Shown here in pieces: positions 5,929-11,005 of a stretch of DNA of 11,005 nt. Under the pieces are notes generated by a model. That model made no database searches. It saw nothing but the letters and a program-made list of their open reading frames with translations, and was not told the DNA's origin. Source of the DNA: CAYOBW01 sp964402115 (GTDB lineage: Bacteria; Verrucomicrobiota; Kiritimatiellia; UBA8416; CAYOBW01). The DNA is taken from positions 1-11,005 of the forward strand of contig CAYOBW010000240.1 of the NCBI GenBank assembly GCA_964402115.1, in the 5' to 3' direction. Position 1 is the first letter of the stretch, and every line of letters begins with the position of its first letter. Both the position numbers and the translations under genes were made by a program.

Positions 5929-7075
5929 CCGCAGCCTCGCGGAAGCACGGGCTGAACTGCACAAAACCGGTGAACGCATCGCCGAACTCTCGTCCAGCCT
6001 GGGCGTCGCCACATTCGAGAAGGATCAGGCGTACCGGATCCTGGACAGCCTCGACTTCGGCATCCTGATCCTCGACACCCAGGAGCGCGTTCGACACATG
6101 AACCGCCACATGCTGGGGCTGCTCGGCGCCAAACGGGGGGATGTGCAAGGGCGACGCTGCCTGGAAGCGATCCAACACGAGCAGATCTCCGCTCTGGTGG
6201 AGAACATGGCAGCAGGGACCGACCGGGAGCATTCGAGTATCGACGCCAGCTTCGAGCAGGGCGCACCGGGCCGTTTTTTCCGTCTCGCGTGCCGGTCGGT
6301 ACTCGATTCCACGGGTGACAGCATCGGCAGCCTGATTACGGCCGAGGACATCACTCGGGTTCGACTCGCGGAAAGGGCCCAGGACGATTTCGTCGCGCAG
6401 GTGGCGCACGAGCTGTTCACGCCACTGACGTCCATGAAGGCCTACGCGGAGATGCTCATGGTCGGCGCCGTGAGCGACCCCGAAACGCTGAAGAACTACT
6501 ACAACACGATCAACGACGAAACCGACCGGCTTACGGGGCTCATCAAGAACCTGCTCAGCGTCTCGAAGATCGAAGTGGGAACCCTGGCCATCGAGCGGGC
6601 GCTGGTCCGGACCGACTGGCTTTTCACCCAATGCCTGCCGGCGATCGATGCGACGGCCAAAGCCAAGCGCATCAAGATCGCGAAGCAACTCCCGGACAAA
6701 TTCCCGACAATCATGGGCGACAAGGATCTGCTCAAGGTGGTCCTGGTCAACATCCTGGGCAACGCGGTGAAGTACACCCCCGAGGGTGGCACCATCCGGA
6801 TCTCGCTCATCGAGCAAGACCGCAACGTCTTCTTCGAGATCTCCGACACCGGCTGTGGCATCCCGCCGGAGGATCTGCCGCGCCTGTTCGACAAGTTCTT
6901 CCGCGGGAGCTCAGCCGCCGTGCGGGATCAGTCCGGCAGCGGCATGGGGCTTGCAACGGCGTTGCAGATCGTCAAACTGCACGGTGGATCCATTCACGTG
7001 ACCAGCGATGTGGGCAAGGGTTCCTGCTTTACTGTGCGCATTCCAGCGGAGGCCTTCACGCTTGAGAACGGCTAA
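5693..7075 (+). CDS. Membrane sensor histidine kinase with PAS-like domain
   Basis: A 460-residue sensor kinase that should autophosphorylate on histidine and pass the phosphate to the adjacent receiver protein. One membrane segment (residues about 18-43) is followed by a charged helical linker (about 65-105) and a PAS-like region (about 110-222: LDSLDFGILILDTQERVRHM, ending ITAEDITR). The HisKA helix pair carries H239 in FVAQVAHELFTPLTS. The ATP-binding domain shows the N box (N357 in NILGNAVKYTP), G1 (DTGCGIP, 385-391), F box (FDKFFRG) and G2 (GSGMGLA, 415-421). The H box has Phe where Arg is commonest (HELFTPL). The GTG start at 5693 is preceded by AGGAACG. There is almost no periplasmic domain, so the signal is probably cytoplasmic or membrane-borne. 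It lies in the pseudopilin operon and overlaps the response regulator by 14 nt. Confidence 0.9.
   Translation: MRLGLRVPTPPIFSAARISFVAAVAFLMVAAVVFGHYTILLAARRLNTAPDAAHGMADALMTIRGNGNESVLATIQHLDRSLAEARAELHKTGERIAELSSSLGVATFEKDQAYRILDSLDFGILILDTQERVRHMNRHMLGLLGAKRGDVQGRRCLEAIQHEQISALVENMAAGTDREHSSIDASFEQGAPGRFFRLACRSVLDSTGDSIGSLITAEDITRVRLAERAQDDFVAQVAHELFTPLTSMKAYAEMLMVGAVSDPETLKNYYNTINDETDRLTGLIKNLLSVSKIEVGTLAIERALVRTDWLFTQCLPAIDATAKAKRIKIAKQLPDKFPTIMGDKDLLKVVLVNILGNAVKYTPEGGTIRISLIEQDRNVFFEISDTGCGIPPEDLPRLFDKFFRGSSAAVRDQSGSGMGLATALQIVKLHGGSIHVTSDVGKGSCFTVRIPAEAFTLENG
7048..7052 (+). promoter_or_regulatory. Ribosome binding site supporting a TTG start for the response regulator
   Basis: A perfect GGAGG inside the 3' end of the kinase gene, 9 nt before the TTG at 7062. 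That TTG begins MRTAKTILVVDDE, the normal N-terminus of a receiver domain. It is preferred to the longer frame beginning at 7008, which overlaps the kinase heavily and adds residues unlike a receiver. Confidence 0.65.
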
Positions 7076-7442
7076 GACCATACTCGTTGTCGACGATGAA
7101 GTTGCGATTCGGCGCGTCATCGAACTGAAGCTCAGCTTGGCGGGCTACCAGGTGATCAGCGCCCCCGACGGCGCGGCCGCGCTGGACCTCATCCGGAGCC
7201 GGCAGCCCGACGCGGTGATTGCGGACATCACCATGCCGAAGCTGGACGGGAAGACGCTTTGCGAAATGACGGACGGCATCAAGACGGAACGCCCCTTCCT
7301 GACCGTGATCCTCACGGGACGGATCTCGCCGGACGAACGGCAATGGATCCAGCGCATGCAGGATACGCTTTTCATGGAGAAGCCGTTCAGCCCCATGCGT
7401 CTTCTGGAAGCCGTGGACAACTACTTCGGGTTCTCGCCATGA
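7062..7442 (+). CDS. Stand-alone receiver-domain response regulator
   Basis: A 126-residue CheY-like single receiver domain and the likely phosphoacceptor for the kinase just upstream. The acidic pocket is D11-D12 (ILVVDDE), the phosphoacceptor is D55 (ADITMPKLDG), the switch threonine is T85 (VILTG) and the conserved lysine is K107 (MEKPF). All positions needed for phosphorylation are present. There is no DNA-binding or enzymatic output domain, so it presumably signals through protein contacts. The downstream HD-GYP and STAS proteins or the motor ATPase are candidates, but none is demonstrated. Translation starts at TTG with a strong ribosome binding site. Its stop overlaps the next start in an ATGA (7439-7442), which suggests translational coupling with the phosphodiesterase gene. 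Confidence 0.9.
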   Translation: MRTAKTILVVDDEVAIRRVIELKLSLAGYQVISAPDGAAALDLIRSRQPDAVIADITMPKLDGKTLCEMTDGIKTERPFLTVILTGRISPDERQWIQRMQDTLFMEKPFSPMRLLEAVDNYFGFSP

Positions 7443-8959
7443 CGTCGCACCTTGACACCATCGGCGATCTGTTGGAGACGGTTGGCCGTATGAACGGGCC
7501 CACGTTCCACTGGGTTGACAGCGTGGGTGCGACGGCCTGCGGCAGCCTTTCCGCGGCGGACATTGGCAGACTGACGGAGGAAGCGACCCGGGCCGACGGC
7601 CCTGGCTGCGCCGAAGTCGGAAACGGACGCTGGGCCTGCTGCGTGCCCGTATCGACCGGGAACGGGGGGCGGAGGCTGCTGGTGGCATGCGCGTCCGACG
7701 GGAAGCGCCGGGACAGCCAACGCCCGGCGGATCTGCGGCAATTGCTGGGCCAGGTCCGCCAGTTGATCGAGGAACGTAACGAGACCGAGGACGAGCGCCG
7801 CAAGATCGCCGAAGAACTGAACCAGGCGTACGAAGACCTGCACTTGTTCACGCGAGTCGCCACGCAAATCCGGTCGCTCTGCTTCTCGCGGCAGATGTTG
7901 CGAGACCTGCTGCAGGAAGTCCGGGAATCGATGCGCGTGGAACTGGCTGTCGCCACGTTTGAGGGACGCGCGGAAGACAACATCCTGATCGCCTGCCCGG
8001 ACATCGGCCGTTTCGTCCCTGACGCCGCGCGTTTCGTGGAGGTGTTGGGCCCGGAGATGTCCCGTTCAGCACCGGCGATGGAGGAGCACTGCTTTATCGT
8101 GAACTGCTCCACCGAGCTGCCGGCGTTTCACGGCCTGCACCCGGCCCCGTTCCGCGCGCTGGCGGTCCGGATCCAGAGCAGGGACCAGCATTACGGCTGG
8201 CTGCTGCTGGTTGCGTTCAACATGAAGGAGATTTTCCGGCGGGGCGAATACCGGTTGCTGTGCACGGTGGCGGAGCAAGTGGCCATTCTGCAGGCCAATT
8301 CGGCGCTCTACAGCAACCTCGAGCGTTTTGTCATCAACTTGGTGAAGTCGCTGGTCATGGCCATCGAGGCCAAGGACGCCTACACCAAGGGGCACTCCGA
8401 GCGCGTCAGTGCCTACTGCATGCGCATGGCGTCCGACCTGGGGCTTGACGAGAAGCAGCGGACAGCCCTGCAATGGGCATCGGTGCTTCATGACCTGGGG
8501 AAGATCGGGACGCCCGAAATGATCCTCAACAAGCCGAACGGCTTGTCGCGCGATGAGTACGCCTGCATCAAGGAGCACCCCGCCAAGGGGGCCGAAATCC
8601 TCGCGCCGATCTCGCAGTTGGAGGATGCCCTGCCGGCCATCCGGCACCATCATGAGCAGTACGACGGCCGGGGCTATCCCGACGCGCTGAGCGGGGATGC
8701 AATTCCCCTCCTGGCGCGGATCATCTCCGTGGCCGACACCTACGATGCCATCACGTCCAACCGGGCCTACCGCGCGGCCCGCTCGCACGGCGAGGCCCTG
8801 CGGATCATCCGGGAGGGCGCGGGCAGCCAGTTCGACCTCAAGATCGTCGACGCTTTCTGCAGGACCATCGGCGTTGGCCGGGTCCTGTTCGACACCCGGC
8901 AGGACACGGATCCGGAAACCGAAACCGCCAAACGGCAGCCAACAGGAGTTCAGGGATGA
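7439..8959 (+). CDS. HD-GYP c-di-GMP phosphodiesterase with GAF-like sensory region
   Basis: A 506-residue cytoplasmic signalling protein. Residues 1-95 form an unrecognised N-terminal region. Residues about 100-135 are a charged, probably coiled-coil linker (LIEERNETEDERRKIAEEL), and about 136-285 look GAF-like. Residues about 295-480 form an HD-GYP domain. Its motifs are all visible: KGHSERV (H319), HDLGK (H351, D352, K355), the KEHP histidine (H380), HHHEQYDGRGYP (403-414) and SVADTYDA (D433). Intact HD-GYP proteins of this type hydrolyse cyclic di-GMP, and lowered c-di-GMP commonly shifts cells between pilus, secretion and biofilm states. No membrane segment is seen. The start at 7439 overlaps the response-regulator stop and the stop overlaps the STAS start (ATGA at 8956-8959), so expression of the three is probably coupled. 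The ligand of the GAF-like part is unknown. Confidence 0.9.
   Translation: MTSHLDTIGDLLETVGRMNGPTFHWVDSVGATACGSLSAADIGRLTEEATRADGPGCAEVGNGRWACCVPVSTGNGGRRLLVACASDGKRRDSQRPADLRQLLGQVRQLIEERNETEDERRKIAEELNQAYEDLHLFTRVATQIRSLCFSRQMLRDLLQEVRESMRVELAVATFEGRAEDNILIACPDIGRFVPDAARFVEVLGPEMSRSAPAMEEHCFIVNCSTELPAFHGLHPAPFRALAVRIQSRDQHYGWLLLVAFNMKEIFRRGEYRLLCTVAEQVAILQANSALYSNLERFVINLVKSLVMAIEAKDAYTKGHSERVSAYCMRMASDLGLDEKQRTALQWASVLHDLGKIGTPEMILNKPNGLSRDEYACIKEHPAKGAEILAPISQLEDALPAIRHHHEQYDGRGYPDALSGDAIPLLARIISVADTYDAITSNRAYRAARSHGEALRIIREGAGSQFDLKIVDAFCRTIGVGRVLFDTRQDTDPETETAKRQPTGVQG
8944..8948 (+). promoter_or_regulatory. Ribosome binding site of the STAS gene
   Basis: AGGAG, 7 nt before the ATG at 8956, located in the last codons of the HD-GYP gene. 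It supports a start that overlaps the preceding stop codon by four bases. Confidence 0.6.
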
Positions 8960-9318
8960 ACGCACAGGCCCAGGGCATGAAGGGGTTTGCCGTCGGGCAA
9001 ACGACGCTGGCCGGAGCGACGGTTCTGTCGCCGTCCGCCTCGCTGACCTTCGAGAACTGCGGGGAACTGCGGCTGGCCCTCGCGGCAGCCTGCGAGGGTC
9101 CGGCCCCCAGGGTTGTGCTCGATTTCGCGGCGGTCGCGTTCATGGACAGCGCGGCCCTGGAACTGCTCGTGGAATTTCACGAGAGACTGCATGCAAACCA
9201 GAGGGCATTGAGGCTGATCAATCTCAACGACGTGTGTACGGATATCCTGGCGGTCACCCGCCTGGTCCACACGGTGGTCGTGTGTGAAGGGATCAGCCAG
9301 GCCGTCAAGAACGGATAA
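8956..9318 (+). CDS. Single-domain STAS protein, anti-sigma-factor-antagonist-like
   Basis: A 120-residue protein consisting of one STAS domain. The conserved core reads RVVLDFAAVAFMDSAALELL. S65 in the DSAAL motif stands where SpoIIAA/RsbV-type antagonists are phosphorylated by a serine kinase of the anti-sigma type. In that family the unphosphorylated form sequesters the partner kinase, so the protein acts as a switch rather than an enzyme. No matching anti-sigma serine kinase or PP2C phosphatase is present in this window, so the partner must be elsewhere, or the domain works purely as a scaffold. MlaB-like and chemoreceptor-associated STAS proteins are alternatives, but the neighbours do not support a lipid-transport role. 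It sits between the HD-GYP gene (4-nt overlap) and the ATPase gene (5-nt gap). Confidence 0.85.
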   Translation: MNAQAQGMKGFAVGQTTLAGATVLSPSASLTFENCGELRLALAAACEGPAPRVVLDFAAVAFMDSAALELLVEFHERLHANQRALRLINLNDVCTDILAVTRLVHTVVVCEGISQAVKNG

Positions 9319-9323
9319 CCGCC

Positions 9324-11005
9324 ATGAGTTACGTACCCAAGCGAAAGAAACTCGGCGAACTGCTGGTCCGCAAGGGACGCCTGACTCCGGAGGCGCTCGC
9401 CGGGTATCTGCGCACGCACAAGGAGCAGTGCCGCCCCTTGGGACAGGTGCTCGTGGACGAGAAGGTGCTCACGCAGGACGAGCTCACGAAAGTCCTGGGC
9501 GAGCAGCTTGGGATCCCGCACACCTGGCTGCGTAAAGGACTGGTCGATCCGCGGATCGTCAGCGTCCTTCCCAAGGAGATCGCCCAGCGTTACCAGGTCA
9601 TCCCCATGTTCCGCATCCACAAGAAACTGGTGCTGGCAGCCACCGATCCGAACGCCGTTTTCGTCTTCGACGAAGTGGCCCGCATCACCGGGCTGACGGT
9701 GCTGCCGGTGCTCTGCCGCGGCGATGACATCAGCGATGCGATCAACGAATGCTACCGGGAGAACGTCAGCATCGACGAAGTCATGGCCAGCGTCGAGGCA
9801 GCCAGCCTTGACCTCGTGCAGACGCAAGTCGAGGAGGCAGTCAGCGACCTCGCGCAGAAGGCGGACGGCAGCCCGGTCATCAATCTCGCCAACACCATTC
9901 TCGTCAGGGCCATCCGGGACGGGGCCAGCGACATACACATCGAGCCGCACTCGGACAACTGCGTGGTTCGCGTGCGGATCGACGGCCTGCTCTACGAGTT
10001 GATGGCGACGAAGATCGAAATGCACCAACCGCTCGTCTCCCGCCTGAAGGTGATGGCGAAGCTGGACATCGCGGAGCGACGGCTGCCCCAGGACGGCCGC
10101 ATCCAGGTCAACCTTGACGGCAAGACGATCGACCTGCGTTTCTCGTCCATGCCCGGCATGCTGGGCGAGAAGGTCGTCATGCGCATCCTGGACAAGTCGC
10201 AATCGCTCCTCGATCTGAACAAGCTGGGCTTCGAGCCCTCCGTGGTCGAGCGGTTCAAGGCGCTGCTTCGCGAACCGCATGGTCTTATTCTGACCTGCGG
10301 TCCCACGGGCAGCGGCAAGACGACAACCCTGTACGCGGCGCTGTCATCGCTCAACGCGAAAGAGAAGAACATCATCACGATCGAAGACCCGGTCGAGTAC
10401 CAGTTCGGCAGCATCAACCAGAACCAGGTGCGGGAAGCGGTCGGGCTCACGTTTGCGCGCTTCATCAAACACGCCCTGCGACAGGATCCGGACATCATCA
10501 TGGTGGGCGAAATCCGCGACCGGGAAACGGCGGAGACCGCGATCCAGGCCGCCCTGACCGGGCACCTGGTGCTGTCCACCCTGCACACGAACGACAGCCC
10601 CACGACCATTACGCGCCTGCTGGAGATGGGTGTGGAGCCTTACCTGCTGTGTTCGTCGCTGCTGGCCTCCCTGACCCAGCGCCTGCTGCGCACCGTCTGC
10701 CCGGACTGCCGGACCAGCTTCTACCCGCCCAAGGAGATTCTGCACGAGCTGGGGATCGGATCGGACAAGGCCGCGATGCTGGTGCGGGGACGAGGCTGCA
10801 TCAAGTGCTACGACTCCGGGTATCGGGGCCGCATCGGAGTCTACGAATTGCTGGAGTGCGATGAGGGGCTGCGGTCCATCATCCTCTCGCGCCCCACGGT
10901 CGATGCGCTGCGCGAGCATCTCAAGAAGCAGACGCGGCACACCCTCCGCTCCGAGGGGTATCGCAAAGTACGCGAGGGCTTGACCACGATCGAAGAAATC
11001 GAAAC
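9324..11005 (+). CDS. GspE/PilB-family secretion or pilus assembly ATPase, 3' end outside window
   Basis: The frame is open from the ATG at 9324 to the window end: 560 codons plus two bases, with no stop. It encodes the cytoplasmic hexameric motor that drives pseudopilus or pilus assembly. Residues 1-140 form a T2SSE N-terminal domain, including KKLGELLVRKGRLTPEAL and PLGQVLVDEKVLTQDEL, similar to the c-di-GMP-binding MshEN repeats. The ATPase core has the Walker A motif GPTGSGKTT (326-334), the Asp box ITIEDPVEY (351-359), the Walker B region DIIMVGEIRD (390-399) and the His box GHLVLSTLHTND (413-424). A tetracysteine zinc motif, C459/C462 and C492/C495, is typical of GspE and PilB and absent from the retraction ATPase PilT. 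Whether it powers type II secretion or a type IV pilus cannot be settled here. The ribosome binding site is weak (CGGA), so coupling to the upstream STAS gene is likely. The gene is nearly complete. Confidence 0.93.
   Translation, partial: MSYVPKRKKLGELLVRKGRLTPEALAGYLRTHKEQCRPLGQVLVDEKVLTQDELTKVLGEQLGIPHTWLRKGLVDPRIVSVLPKEIAQRYQVIPMFRIHKKLVLAATDPNAVFVFDEVARITGLTVLPVLCRGDDISDAINECYRENVSIDEVMASVEAASLDLVQTQVEEAVSDLAQKADGSPVINLANTILVRAIRDGASDIHIEPHSDNCVVRVRIDGLLYELMATKIEMHQPLVSRLKVMAKLDIAERRLPQDGRIQVNLDGKTIDLRFSSMPGMLGEKVVMRILDKSQSLLDLNKLGFEPSVVERFKALLREPHGLILTCGPTGSGKTTTLYAALSSLNAKEKNIITIEDPVEYQFGSINQNQVREAVGLTFARFIKHALRQDPDIIMVGEIRDRETAETAIQAALTGHLVLSTLHTNDSPTTITRLLEMGVEPYLLCSSLLASLTQRLLRTVCPDCRTSFYPPKEILHELGIGSDKAAMLVRGRGCIKCYDSGYRGRIGVYELLECDEGLRSIILSRPTVDALREHLKKQTRHTLRSEGYRKVREGLTTIEEIE

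Noticed and set aside
5588..6817. Long minus-strand open frame of about 400 codons opposite the histidine kinase
   Set aside because: The plus strand carries every kinase motif in order; the minus frame shows no family features and is explained by GC-rich codon bias.
7008..7061. Longer start for the response regulator
   Set aside because: It overlaps the kinase by 68 nt, and the TTG at 7062 with GGAGG at 9 nt gives the normal receiver N-terminus.
8066..10280. Minus-strand open frames opposite the HD-GYP, STAS and ATPase genes
   Set aside because: They mirror codons of well-recognised genes and contain no motifs of their own.

Overview
The window is GC-rich DNA with no RNA genes, CRISPR array or intact insertion sequence that I can see. 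Three things point to the PVC superphylum (Verrucomicrobiota, Kiritimatiellota or Lentisphaerota), or a planctomycete-like relative. They are a long exported protein of the autotransporter-associated beta-strand repeat type, a XylR-like sugar regulator relic beside a GH78 rhamnosidase relic, and a pseudopilin cluster. This placement is inferred from gene content only.

Left part (1-3813): a decaying or rearranged carbohydrate-related locus. A headless GH78 alpha-L-rhamnosidase fragment runs off the left edge on the minus strand. Next to it, also on the minus strand, is an intact gene of about 900 codons for a secreted beta-strand-repeat protein with a recognisable promoter. Divergent from it is a wrecked XylR/AraC-type regulator with one in-frame stop, two frameshifts, an internal deletion and no DNA-binding domain. 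A pair of 9-bp direct repeats 21 bp apart lies between the two and may be the regulator's old operator.

Right part (3982-11005): eight plus-strand genes, closely spaced or overlapping, that look like one operon. Three encode type IV pilin-like pseudopilins (GspH/FimT-, GspI/PilV- and GspJ/PilW-like). They are followed by a membrane histidine kinase, a stand-alone receiver-domain response regulator, a GAF-like plus HD-GYP cyclic-di-GMP phosphodiesterase, a single-domain STAS protein and a GspE/PilB-type secretion or pilus ATPase that is cut by the right edge. Two of the junctions are ATGA overlaps, one is a 14-nt overlap with a TTG start and a good ribosome binding site, and the pseudopilin-kinase junction looks frameshifted.

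The most interesting feature is this inserted regulatory cassette. A complete phosphorelay, a c-di-GMP hydrolase and a STAS switch sit between the pseudopilins and the motor ATPase, and the ATPase N-terminus resembles the c-di-GMP-binding MshEN domain. The simplest hypothesis is a self-contained control circuit for a type II secretion or type IV pilus machine. The components are known families; the arrangement is what deserves checking.
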